In this document: positions 50,020 to 63,100 of the stretch, piece by piece
Layout: each line of letters opens with the position of its first letter
How positions within the stretch are numbered: position 1 is the first letter of the stretch
Program-made: the position numbers and the translations under genes
The notes under the pieces: generated by a model
The model's input: the letters and a program-made list of their open reading frames with translations, nothing else
The model's database searches: none
Told to the model about the DNA's origin: nothing
Assembly (NCBI GenBank): GCA_013397935.1
Contig: VZRN01000634.1
Coordinates: 2,815,371 to 2,879,370 of the forward strand
Direction of reading: 5' to 3'
From: Dasyornis broadbenti
Lineage: Eukaryota > Chordata > Aves > Passeriformes > Dasyornithidae
DNA: 64,000 bases

Positions 50020-53000
50020 CAATGGAACTTCCCTCTGAGGGTTTCTGTGATGTTGAACGTGGACTGTGAATGTTATTAGGTAGGAAGGGAGGAGAGAAGA
50101 GACGCTTTATAGTGTTAAGTCATGGGCAGCCATTATACACACAGATGTTTCAGGTGGAAAAAGAAAGGGAGTAAGCAAAAATGCTGTATGGAGATTTTTT
50201 TTTTTACTTTAAAAAATGCAATCTTGCTTATTTACAAAGAATTCACAAGTTTTGTTTCTTTCATATGTTGGTGAGAAATGAGGTGCCAATGAGACATGGA
50301 GAAAGACTTGTGCTGGGAGATGCCGACCTTTTTAACAGCGCCTTCACCCATCCCTACAAAATGCTCAGCTAGTCTGAATCTCTTTTGTAGTCTCAAGCTT
50401 TTTTCTCTAATACACATTTATATGCAAAGCACTATCCAGCAAAGTTTTCACTTGTTTCTGAGTTAAATTACCATAGCAGATTTCCGTGTGCCTTCGGAAG
50501 GTGACAGAGACAGCAGTTCTGTTCTCAAGGCAGGTACTGTTTCGTGAAAGATCTTTACTATTTATTACATCTATTCCTGGTGGAAGATTGCAATTACTAT
50601 CCTACTTCCAGCAACTCTTTACCTGAATCATGGCAGCTCTTAATTATGTGTGAAAGAAGAAGTTACATGCAGAGAAATTTCTCAGAGCAAATTACCTGTG
50701 AGATGTATTCCAGCTTAGAACGTCTGCAGCAGGGCTATTTGTCTTGTGGCTCTCATTTGGTTATTTTTGCTTCAGGAGCTGGGGAACTTTGCCTGACTTT
50801 TGATACCAGAACTTGCATTGGGAATGAATTTTTACTACTTCTTTCTCTCCTTTTTTCCCTTTTTTTCCCCTTTTCTGTTAGTGAGATTTCTCTCTATGTG
50901 TCTTCCTTTAAATGTCTCTGGCAGTCTACTGCTGAGTGTCTTGCTCAAGGAAACACAAATAAGTAACATGCTTTCAAATCTCTGATCAAGTTTAGTGTTA
51001 CATCTTATTATTCAGCTACATGACTTCATTGCCCTTCAGTTATAAATGTTTTATTTTCTGTTTAAGTATTTATTGACAAAAATATATTAATGTCTTTGCT
51101 CAGAGAAATGCACTGCAATGGCAGTCCTGTTGTTGGAGTTGATTTCCAAAACAATTTCAAGCCTGCAGAAGCCGGCATTAAAAACATGTCCTATTCCAAG
51201 TCCTACTAAATCCAAGAGTTTAAATGATGCCCGGCTTCTAGACCATCTTAATGAGTAAAGATAACTGAGCCAGGACACATGTACAGTGCCTGCTCCAGAG
51301 CAGGTTGGGTGCTGGCAGCTCTGCCATTTAATGGAGGAGAAATCTGTTGCCACACAAAGGCAAGACAGTCCTAGTCTTCTGGAAGCATCTAGTTGCGCTA
51401 TTTTGGAAAGATTTTAATGCACAATCCATCATACAAGGTTCCTATTTTGGTAGGAAATTTGGGCTTTATTGCATTGATATTTCCAGAGAAATTGTTTTCC
51501 CTGAAAACTTCTAAGAAGCTCCCACTGTTGTACCACAACAAGATTGTATTTATGATAGGTTACTATTTCCTGCCCAGTCTCTCTTCATAGAGATTATTCA
51601 ATTATGGATGGTCACACTGTGTTTAAATAATTCTTTCTGAATTTATATTTCAGCACGAGACTTAAGATAGCTTGAAATAAACCTCATTTATGAAAGCTAA
51701 CCTTAACAGCACAAGGTATGCTAAATTATACAATGCAAAGAGTTCCAGGAAAGAGATGATCACTGGGGATTGTAGTAGTAACTTGATTTCTTAGGTTGAC
51801 TGTCATTGATAACTTCACTATTCCCTAATCAATGTTCTACAGGAAACAGATACATGTGTGCCTGTAGTTTATCTTTGTTTTCTCTTTCTGCTATTAAACC
51901 ATCAATATAATTGTCAATAAAGGAGCTGGCCACTTGTTGGAAAGCTCACATTTATAGATAGTGGAGAATGTTCCTGAGAAAAGGCATTGGTCTCCCAGCA
52001 GCATCAAAAGTTGAGTTTCAGAAAGCCGGGTAAGCACTTGTGCACTGCAGTTCTTGCACAGAAGGGCCGAGTGTGACGGGGACAAGGTCATCCCGATGCC
52101 CTCAGTGCAAGGGGAGTGCCCAGCTGCTTGGGGGACAGGAATTACAGGGCTTTTTTCCTGCCTAATTAGCAATATTATTTTATATTTTGCACATCACTCT
52201 GCATGCGTTCAGAACAAGTCTGCAGGGAGCTCATTATGTTCCCAGCCTTGTAGTTACAGGCTTGCAAAGCTGTACCTTCAGGGGTGTGGGAGGTGCATTC
52301 ACTTGAAGAAATTCCATACCAGACTGAAACACTGCTGAAAACTTGTAGGAAGCCTGTAGGATGTCTCCTGTGGGGCACGCTTTATCCTGCCCTGCGTGTT
52401 CCTGCAGAGATGCTGTCCAGATGAATCTTCTTGACATATTTTCACTTTGAGATAATGGCTGAGGGCAGAATTTTGGCTCAGATGTCCTCTGTTAATGAGT
52501 CTCTAACCAATGAATGGGTTTGGGGAGAAAAAGGAGACAATGAAACCTTGCTTATCACCGCCTTGGCATGATTTTTCAGAGCCCAGGGTAGTTCCCGTGA
52601 GAGGCATTTTCTATCAGTGTGGTTTAGTGCGAGGGGTTTTTAGTTTTTCTCCCCTCTTTGGGGGAGCGTGGGTGAAACAAGACAGAATCCCATTCCCAGC
52701 ACGCTGCTGTGCTGGCACACTCCAAACTGTTGCTGAGAGCAAGACAAGAAGGTTTCAAAGGAAGGATGTAGGGCAGGAGCTTTTGAAAACCCTTTGAGGA
52801 CAATAGCGTGAACGTTTGTTGCGAGAATGGCTGTCTGAATCCAAACTTGCTTCTCTTTGAGCTTTCTTCTCCTGAAGGCTGGATCCTTAAATCAAAAAGG
52901 ACGGCACAAGAAACCTCATGGAATTATTTTGTGTAACCAAGATAAACAGTTTAAAGTGAAGGAAGTATTGTGCCATTATTTCCTGGCCATCATGGAATTA

Positions 53001-56000
53001 TGCCAGAAGCTGCTTCTCAAAAATCTGTAAATCTTTACTCAATGGGGATGTCACTGGTGAAGCCCCAATTGCTCAGGCTGATCAGCACTTTAAAGAGAAT
53101 TACTAGTCAGAGGCTTGTAAAAAGATGCAATACTTTCCCCTGTGGATGAACTGCGCCTTTCTTACTCTCACCACCACAGATAAATGGTTTTGGGTTTGTA
53201 TGGCCGTTTTTGGGCACACACTACATCCCATTATCCCATGGAAAAAGTCACAGTCCAGTTTAGGTGATCACAGACATAAAATGGTGTTATCAACATAACT
53301 TTCACTGGTGTACAAACGCACAGACCCTGATAATCCAGAATGAAAAGGATAGATTCGTTTAATGGAACACAATTTGCAAAATAATTGTTTTTAACAGTTT
53401 TAATTGAAATACTGATATTAATATCTCTTTTTAGGAGTGTAAATGACATCAGCAGCCCTGACAGCTATGTGGTAGGAAGCCAGATGGTTGAGAAGGAAAA
53501 TGCAAGTGGCAGGAGACAATTAGCACATGCTCTCCCTCAGACTACCTGCATACCCCAGGACTGAAAGATTCACTCATCAGGTAACAACGCCCAGCGCTGC
53601 TCCTGGGAGATGCTTAATGCGTTTTAGGAGAGAAAAAAGAAAATTTGTTCACATAGGGAAAAATAATTGCCACAAATCTGTTTTGTTTGCTCGCAAAACA
53701 TTTGATTTGGGGATGATCAGCTTTGGTATTTTTGCTTTTATTAACATGAAAGGCTTCTGTGGGGTGTAGAATAGGTTGGGAAGCTGGTGAGAAATACGCT
53801 GTCACACGATGACTGAATTATTATGCAGATAAAATTTACCAACTTCCCTCCTCCAGTTTATCCTATTTGGAAAGATACATGAGAAATAAATGGCTGGTTT
53901 TAGTGCAAGTAAGTGCTACTTCATCTGGAATAAGGATTCTGTCATTTGAAGATTTACAGCTGCAGCCTTTCTCCTCTGCTGTTTGCAACCGCTGCTTCTG
54001 CTCAGCCTTTTTCACTCTGCTTCATCTCTGCTTTATTTGCATTTTTGAGCCTTTCTCATCTGCCTACTAGCTTGTTTTTGGTTTGGGTTTTTTTTTTGGT
54101 TTTTTTTTTTTCCCCGAGATAATCTGGAAGGTGAAGAATGACCAGGCAGAACTCAAATGCCATTTTGTTATGCTTAACAGCTGATTAAAAACGAGCTGGC
54201 CCCTCTCTGGTGTTCACGCGCAAATGCTCTCTCTCGGGTTTTTTAAATTGAGTCATAATTGCCGCTGCCAAAAGCTGTCAGTACAACAGGATAGAAGCAG
54301 TCAGCTCTTCTTAGTGTTATATAAAGTTGTCATTTTGGAAGAATGAGCAATGATAAAGAACTGTTGCAGTGCTTTTGCCCATTTTCACAGTAAACCGTTC
54401 TGTTCGTGTTGCTTGTGTTGGTCTCTTTTCTAATAAATTAATTTTCTCCTGTAAGGAGAGAATTCAAAACAAAGCAATAGGAATTTAAGCACAATTTGTA
54501 GGGGAAATAAGGCTGCAGTTTTAGAAATACTTCTATCAAACACGCTTGTTCCCGCATGCAGTATAATAATGTATAAAAAGATTTAAGATTTTTGTGTAAA
54601 ACATGAAATTGAATGTATTTTTTTGCCATGGCAGGCATATTAGCAGCATCTATCTATACATTTAAAGAAAAAAAAAAATCTATAAAACATTTCTTAGCTG
54701 TGCATATAATACATATATACACAACACAGTATGCTGGCTTCCCTAATCGTGTGTGATTTACGGAGTAATAAGGCATATAAATATTTATAGAGTTTGCAGT
54801 CTTAGCAGAGAATGCTCTCACTGGCTTCTGCAGTATTGATGTTTTCAAGTGGACAACAGCGTGCCTACTTTGAGAACTCATTGCTTTGCTTTCCCATAAA
54901 CATTCAAATTACTTCTAGGATGATTATTAATGAAAATGGATGTTGCACAATCTCACTTTGCTGCCACTATTGCTTTTTAGTAAGCAGTAATTTGCTTTTG
55001 TCTCTCTGTAACCTACCTTTCAGAAGGTAATGCTTCTGAAATTCTGCATTTCATAGCCACAGCTGAAAATCAGCCTTCAGAGTTCCAGCATCTGTGGCAA
55101 CATGTGCTCTGGCATTAATTTGCTGAGTCAATGTTCCAGTTTTCTGATTCACCTCTTTTACTGAGGGGATAACAGCTTTTCTGAAGCTGCTCTGCACCAG
55201 AACCGGCTCCTTCTCAACCAGTGACTCATTGTTTTGTATATTATCCTTTAAAAATTTCACAGCGGACAACCTGTGCCCATTAAACAGACATAACTTCCCC
55301 GGGTTGCTCATATGCCTCCTGGTGCTATTACTTTTCTGTTGTTATCTGACTGCAGCTATCAACCATATAGACATTAGAGCAAGAAAATATGTTCAGCTGA
55401 CACACCAGCAGAAATTCACCTGACTGCAGGCCCTGTAAATCTGCCTTATAAATGCCTCTTGCCTTTATAAAATATTGAGCAAAACTAAAAATGGTCAAAT
55501 TCTTCTGCAAGGAGAGAAATGCTAAAGCACAGAGGAGGAAGGCTCGGAGAGAAACACTGGATGCATGTGTTTGCAGGAGCTGGGACTTAGTGACTTGAAT
55601 AGGAACACAAAGGCCAGTGTGTTCTTAGAGATGGCAAATTTTCAATGGAAATTATTCATTTTATGTACACCGTGGCAAACCAGATTTACGAAGTAGACTG
55701 CATTCAAGGGGCCTGACTCGCTTCAGCTGCGGCTGTTCTTCCCGCGTGTGTCAAGTAGCATAAGTAATATTTAAGTGGTGGGGTTTCTTCCCGATAAGCA
55801 AAATGATGGAGACTGGCACCACAAATTGGCTATGTCTTTCAACTTTGTAAGTATCCAGGTTATGTTTGCTAATTTGAAATTTAGATTTTGTGTCTGGGCA
55901 AAGCACAAGTTTGGGAGCATAAGAGAACGGTTTCTGTGTATCATTAACCCCATTCCAAACATCCTTAGTTACAATTCGATCAGACACAAGAAATTAATTA

Positions 56001-59000
56001 GCCTTGGCATGGGAGCTTTGACATACACAGTAGTTTTGGAGATAAAGTAATGAAAATCTGGAAAATTTAGTAGCCTTGCTGTGTAGTACCTGAGGGGAGA
56101 TGGATGTTGGGATAACAATAATATCTTATCTCACTTTTATTTATAAATATAGCTTGGCTCAATACTGTGTGATTTCCTAATGAGAAGACATTGCTGTACT
56201 TTGAATTCCACAGAGCCATTTCTCAAGACTTCTAAGGCAAAGGTATTCCTTTGTTTGTCCTGGACTCCTGCTGTTTCCTTTACAGCCCCCAGCTCATTTA
56301 ATCCAGGAAAATTTGCTACAGCCCTAAACCTACCGTTGTAAACTTCTGTTCCCATGCAGGCACCTTTGCTGGTGCCACAGTCCCCTCTCCCCCCAGCAGC
56401 CTGAGGGAGTGATTTTGGAAGACAAATCCGGGGATAAACTGTGTGCTCCACCCTTGGCGTTTTCCAGCCCCAGCCATCAGCTTGGTATTTCACACAGCAC
56501 GGTGCTGCCCTGCCTGCCCTTGGAGTGGCAATCTTCCTATCTGGGCAAATTACAGAACGCCCTGATGGCCAGGATGCCCTTGAGCTTATTAAAAAATGAA
56601 ACGGAAAAGGTATCACGTGCTGTTCAAACGGGACAGGGGTGAAGGTCTTCTAAGCAAAGGCTTGACAGTTTTCCAGTCTATCAGTAGAAGAAATACCACA
56701 TGTGGGTATTTTTCAGTTGTTTCATCAGTCATGTTTCAGATTTAACTTGATTTATTTGTATTTGACTTCATTTTTCATATTTAGCTTGATTTAAAGATTT
56801 TGGAGGAAAAATATCTTCTAAGGCATATCTGGTTTGTTGGTTGTTTTTCCAAGTTGGCTTCTATTTTTGATTAATCTTCTGAGCAACAATGTTCTGTTTT
56901 TCACTGTGTACACACTATACACGTGATTTAAAATCCTGAATCCGAGATGTTAATATTCAAAGCAAAAACTGTATTACTGTGTTTATGATATGAAGATATT
57001 TTCAATATGTTCATACCAGTATCTGATTTTTAAATTACCTCTGTTTTTGCAGGGGGAATAAATATATAAAATAAAGAATTTTTTTTGTAGTTCTGTATTT
57101 AGCAATAATGATTATGTGCTTATTTATGTTCATAGATACGATATAAAGTTGTTATTATTATTGCTTTATGAAAAAGCTTTTTATTTTGTAAGAGGGTACA
57201 GAGTCAACTTCATTTAATGCCTTCTTCTTAAGGAATAAGTATAACTAAGATGGGAGGAAATTTTCGAAACAGGGACTCTGGTGCTGTGACTTGTGCAATT
57301 TCAACCTCTGAAGGTCAAATAGTGTTTTTGCAGCATTACAGCCCTGTGCATGGTTCCCATCTCACCCAGGAACATTCTAGGGCTGAAATCTTCTGTTTTG
57401 AGGAAAAGGTAGGTGAATTTTCGTGCCTTATCCTGTGAGAATATTTGATGATGCATCTCCTAAAACAGAGATGCTTGAGGGTAAGCGAAGTCACGGATCT
57501 GTCTTCTTGGTCTGATCCGAATGGCAGTTTCTTAGCAGCTTATTTACCTACAACTAAATATTTGGTGGTGCTGGGCTTTGGTATTGCTGTGCCTGTATGC
57601 AAAGGAGAGCAGCAGGAAAGACACGCAAAGAAGGGGAAACTCTTTGTCTTCCCCTTAAGAAAACAATCTCTAAAGTTGCATGTCATTTGTGGCCCTGTGG
57701 AAATCAAGGTGTGATGTGACTTCCACAAAACAAAATCATTTCAGAAACAGAATTAAACAAGACAAGTCATTAGGTCAGTTGATGCCACAGACAATTCTCT
57801 CTTTAAAATGGAGTGTTATGGTCTCTCGGTTTGAGGGTGCTTCCTGATTTCTCTGTCGCTGACATAACAGAAGAGATACTGCAATGGCTGGAGCTCATTT
57901 GAGCTTTGAAGTCTTAGATGGATCCGGCACTCGGCTCTTCAGATGTCGTGTGACTCAGTGGCGTTTCTCGGGGTTTGATTGCTCTGCTCTCAAGAGGTTT
58001 CTCTGCAAACCTGGCAGGAGCAGAGCACTATTCACAACGAATGGAAATTCGAGGTCTGTTTCTTTAAATTTTTCACTTGACTTTTATATGTTTTCTCCTC
58101 ACTCATTTAATTCTTTTCTCTGCAAAAAGTTGGACAAAATTCTAAGTTAAGACTTTTTCTTTTTTCTGTTTTTGCAACCGTTTCTTTTTGGCTTGCATCA
58201 AAATAATTTTCTTAATAATGCCACAAAACAGAGCACTTGTACAAATTAGCCTGAGAGATATGTGTTCAAATCATTGTGAGACTCTTGCATTATTTACATC
58301 ATGACATTCTGTCCGCGTACTAATGCTCAAAACTGTTTGTATTTCTGGATTTAACAAATATGTAAATCAGGTGCACATTTCCCCAGGAATGCAAATGTCT
58401 CTAATGAGGGAAGACAAACTTCAGAACAAACAAACAAAAGCAGAGAAAATGTTAAATAGCTCATGTGAAAGTGGGGATAGAAAGTAAGTGGACTAGAGAT
58501 ACTGGGATGTAATCCTTGCTCTGGGATTGTTTAATCAGCTCATCTTGAAGCTCTGACAGATCAATTGTTTCTTAGCAGGGAGAGAGCTGGGGAAGAATGG
58601 CAGCCAGACAGAGTTTTCCCATAAGAAGGCATGAAAATCTCTGGTTTTGCTCTTTGTGGCAATCTAGAGCTGAGAGGATTGAGTTCCGCTGGCTGAATTC
58701 GTTAACTCGGGTACAATGCCACTCCAAAGGGCCTGGCTCTCTGAAATACTTGTTTGTATTGCAATAATTAAAATAGCTGTTAGATTTCAGTGTAGAAGCA
58801 CGGAATGGGAATAAGCATCATGGTGAATTGGGTTTAAGTATTATAGAAGGATTTGAATGTCCTTCAGAGAAGCATTCAGTTCAGATTTCATGTCAAAACG
58901 TTGCCCTGATTTAGTAAGGATGACAGGCATCTCTGAATCATAACGCTCTAGATGGAGTATATGTATGGTGGGAATGTTTTTTATTGTGCTATGTTTGTGC

Positions 59001-59685
59001 TATGCTTTTTATTATGCACTGCTCACTGAAAACTTTATCTTCCATTATAAGCTGAATTCTTTTCTGAAGAGCAATTAAACAAAATTTGCTTACTAAAATA
59101 AGACATCATTTATTTCAAGCTGGCTTCTATTTTGAATTTTGATGGCTTCCTGCTAAATATGCAAGCTTTCTTTTCTGTGAAATTAGCTCAGTATCTAAAA
59201 ATCTGAGTTACTTGGTATTTTGTTTTTCATCATGTGGCTTCAGCCCCCAAAGTACTGGTATGCATTATATTTCCCAATTATCAGCCATCTTTAAGAAGAT
59301 CATTATGGTAAAATTAGAATGAGTTCTCAAAGATCTATGAATTATGGATAGTGCATGAGTAATAAATGGGGTAAAATGTTTTAATTAACATTCTTTAGTA
59401 ATCCTTTAGCTGCATACTGTATGTAACTATTGCCTTCTCTTCTAATTCCAGACTTTTAACTAGAAAATGTGCTTTGTGTCTATTACAGTCAGATGTCAGT
59501 TGGATTCTGTACTGTGACAGCACCACATTCATGATGCTTCTGTCTCATTTGTCTGTGTCATTACAGATCTGGTCTTGCTTTAGCACATCCTCATTTGTTT
59601 GTGCTGGCAGAGCTGATGGGGAGGCATCATTAGTAGTAGAGCAAAACCATCTTGAAAAATGCTATCTTGAACTCCCGTGTGCTGC
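50020..59685. other. Unique sequence, no gene seen
   Basis: No recognisable gene. The longest open frames (140 codons on plus at 50544-50966, 159 on minus at 56137-56616) have no family likeness. A T-rich tract lies at 54073-54111, and an A-rich run is at 54668-54678. The stretch 55040-55420 is free of simple repeats and holds two AP-1-type words (listed separately). No CR1, LTR or RNA gene text is seen. Confidence 0.7.
55121..55228. promoter_or_regulatory. Two AP-1/MARE-type words about 100 bp apart
   Basis: TGCTGAGTCA at 55121-55130 matches the left part of a MAF recognition element including its AP-1 core. TGACTCA at 55222-55228 is a perfect AP-1 core. Seven-base words occur by chance several times in 64 kb, so only the longer left site is somewhat unusual. 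Confidence 0.25.
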
Positions 59686-60132
59686 TTAATCTGTCACGCA
59701 GATATGGATATTAGAGGCTGGAGAACAAGTTCCCTGAGCAAACTTCTTTCCTGATAAAATCTGTCCCAAAATTATCCCAAGCCTCCACATCCCAATGTCT
59801 ACAAAATGTCCACCCAAGACGTACCAGGAGTGGCAGCTCTTTGAAATGAGGACACGAGGAGAGCTGTGTTGGTAACGTTGGCCTCCCTCACCCCCAAGTC
59901 CACCAGACAGGTGGAGCAAAGGTCTGCAGCAACACCAGCCTGCACAACATTTATTTCTCGTTTCTTTCTCAGCATTACAGTTCCAACAGCTTTCTCCTTC
60001 CCCTTCCCTAGGAGTTAACACTGTGTAGGAGGCGCTGGTTTTGTGCTGTGTGAACTCTGAAACCTCATCTCTGGAGGAGTGAGGAGGCTGTAATTGCTGG
60101 GAGCTGCTGGGCAAAGAAAACCTGATATTCAC
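59686..60132 (-). other. GC-richer patch with an unidentified 148-codon minus frame
   Basis: An open minus-strand frame with mixed composition, several cysteines and a hydrophobic stretch (GMWRLGIILGQIL). An AATAAA lies within the patch on the minus strand (near 59947). The patch has some of the feel of an old LTR, but I cannot place TG/CA ends or a primer binding site, so I leave it unidentified. Confidence 0.2.
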
Positions 60133-63100
60133 AAAACTCTCAGTAGAAGCTGGACCAGGACCTTATTACATTGATACCTCTAATATCTCTAATTAATACC
60201 TTGGCTGGGTCTCCAAGAGAGCAGGAGTTCAGTCACTTTCTTAAAAATTGTGCTTCTCTCTATACACATTAAACTGACTTTCAAGCAGTGTACAATTGCT
60301 GTCAGCTGAAACGCTGCTCAGAAATCTGAACTGGCAGGTGCCCTTAAATCTTGTTGATTTGGATTAATGTTTTAAGTACTACCAGAAATTATATTTACAG
60401 AGCATAAAAACAATATTCCAATGGAACTGCGACACAGAATATATTTAAGGACTCAGACCCTGCAGTGGAGGGTTTATGTGTTACCCTAATTTTATAGAAA
60501 AATGTAAGAAAAAAGGGTGCATGACAAAACAGCAGATAAATGCACTAATAGTTTATGGAGGTAAACTTGTCTAGAGAGAAGAGTTTATCCAAGCTTTCTT
60601 TGGGATTTGCAACTTTACAAAAAAGAGCTTTCATGTCAGGAATTTTTAAGTGATCTATTAGGAACATCCTTCACCTTTTAGTTCTCTTCTTGTATTTAAA
60701 CTGCTCATTGTGAATATAAAACACATCAAAGTAACCAAAATGGAAGATTTGGAATGAAGAATTCAGGAAAGAAAAAATATAGCAACTTTAGTAAACAGCC
60801 TGCCATTTCATAATCTTTGAAAAAAGCTTCTTGACATGATATTTTTGTTAATTTTAATTTGAAATGTTAATTTCTTTTCACCAAGGCTTTTTTATCAGTT
60901 GGTGTCGTTTGTGCCAGAGGTCACGTGTGAAGTCACACCTTGGTGTTCTACACCGTAAAGTTGTCAGAATAAGACATGGGATTAGAAACTACATGGGTGA
61001 AGAAGAGGTGAGCGTCTTCTTTGTTCCCGTTTGTGATTATTTCAATATATTTTTCTACACAGAAAGATCTATTTGATTTTATCGTAAGATGATTTTGTCC
61101 TTTTTTTTTTTTTTCTTTTTTTTTTTTAGGCTTTGTGGACAAAAATAGTTCTACAGTTCACTGTTCTCCTTCCCAAGGACAGTGGAAATGAGCTTTTTTT
61201 TCTTTTCTGGGTTTGATGCTCTCTTTTTAGAACTAATCCTTGCAACATTAGTCTGACTGGCTTTTCAGATTTAAAAGTTTTCTGAGAGAGTGGAGAGAAG
61301 AAAGGCTATGTGAGAACAAGGATTGCACGTTAGTTTGATTTCCCTATGAAATAATTATGATTTCTTTTCCTAAATACTTTCTGCCAGAAAGATTTGAAGA
61401 GGTATTTAGCAACAGCAAACGTGAACTCTTTGTGGATTTCAGTTTTGCAGGTTTAAGGAAACCCGCACACGAAGGTGCGGGGTGATGGTTGCCCGGAAGG
61501 TGAATGGACAATAATTGGTACAAGAGACCTGGGAGGCTGAACAAAACTCTTCTGGTTTCTGATGGTTAAGAGCTTGTTTTGGCAGTTGTTGGAATTTCTG
61601 TGGTGTTCTGTTGCTTCGTGTGTGTTTATGTTTCTCCCTTTACTGAGGACGGTTTCTGTTCCATCTCAGGGCTCCCTGTCATCCTGAACTGCATCACTTT
61701 CCTCACAGTTTTGAAACTTAAAGGATTTCTCCAAATCCTTCATTCCCTGAGATCAAAAGCTTCTGTAAACCTGGCTAAGTCAGCTGCACTGGAGCTCTCT
61801 GAGGTAATATTGGTTGACAATCTACCAAATGTCTTTCTTGCCTAAAGTGTCTGAGCCAGTGACTTAAGCAATGCTACGAATTTGATCAGTATTCTTATTT
61901 TCCACCAAGGTTTTACCTCTGCTGCTTTACCCTTGATTCAGTTCTCCTCTGACCAATTCTTCTTAAGTAGTAGTGGCTGTTTTCTCATCCCACTGATGCC
62001 AAGTGGTTTCAAATTCAATTTTTTTTTTTTTTTTTTAAAGAAATTCTTTCTCCAGGTTTAAATAGAAGTCAGCATGAAGAAGGCAGTAGTGCTTCAACAG
62101 GGATTGAGCTGAATTTCCTTCTGAGCTCAATTAGCTTGTGCTCTTTGATTTCACTTGGAGTGATGTCTACAATAACTGTCAAAAAAATTCCAAAGTTTGA
62201 TGTGACCATGAAACATAGTTCTTTCTCAAAAAATGTGGTTTTAGGTTGATATGTTTGTTTGAAAAATGAATTGTGAATCTTCCCAGTGTTGAGATGTTCC
62301 CAGTTTGGTGCCCCTTTCTCATTTTCAGTGGTTTCTTGGGCTTCTACCTGTTATTTTACAGGTAGATGAGGAACTCCTCTAAACGATCTAGTTATTTTCA
62401 AATATGCCCTGGGTTATATCTATCACAAATTCGCACGATGATTTAGCTGAGATAGCCCTGGATTGTGCTGCTGTGTCTGACTGCCAGCACCGTTCCTGGA
62501 CAAAAAGCTCTGCCCACGGCTGGAGCTTGCGTGCACGCTCTGTCATGGAGAAAGTTCAGGGAAAGACAAGCTTTCCTTTGTGAAGCAAACAAAAAATCCT
62601 GTATGTTCACTTCAGCTGTTCCTGTAAGAGCAAAATCATCTCCAAAAATCGAAGAGGAATCAGAGTAGGCATCCTGCTGCTCGCCCACTTCATGCCTATC
62701 AGTCAATTTGTGTGAGGAGAGAAATAATGTATAAAGAGTGTCTCCTCTGAAAAATATTTATGACATGCTCATTCCAGCTTGTTTCCTTGCTCGATTTCAT
62801 TTTGCTATTGAAAGAAAAGGCTGACATATTCCTCTGCGGCTTATGTCTTTAGGAACATTCAGGGTAGTCCCACTGATTAAGATTTTCATATTAATACCAC
62901 AAGTAATCAGCATGAAATTGCAAAAAGAGACCCACCTTTTCTGTTTTGGCAATAAAAATGCAGAATAAAGCACTAAAAGTCGATGTCTTCTATCTCGGTG
63001 AAGCACATGATGGGTTAATCACTCATGAAGTAATCATTATCTTGCAAGTGCAACTTACAGCTCAGGGGAAATGAAAAATAAAATAAATACCATGCTGTTA

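Noticed and set aside
56137..56616. 159-codon minus-strand open frame
   Set aside because: No recognisable domain, overlapped by a plus-strand open frame, and near the length chance allows for a locally GC-richer patch.
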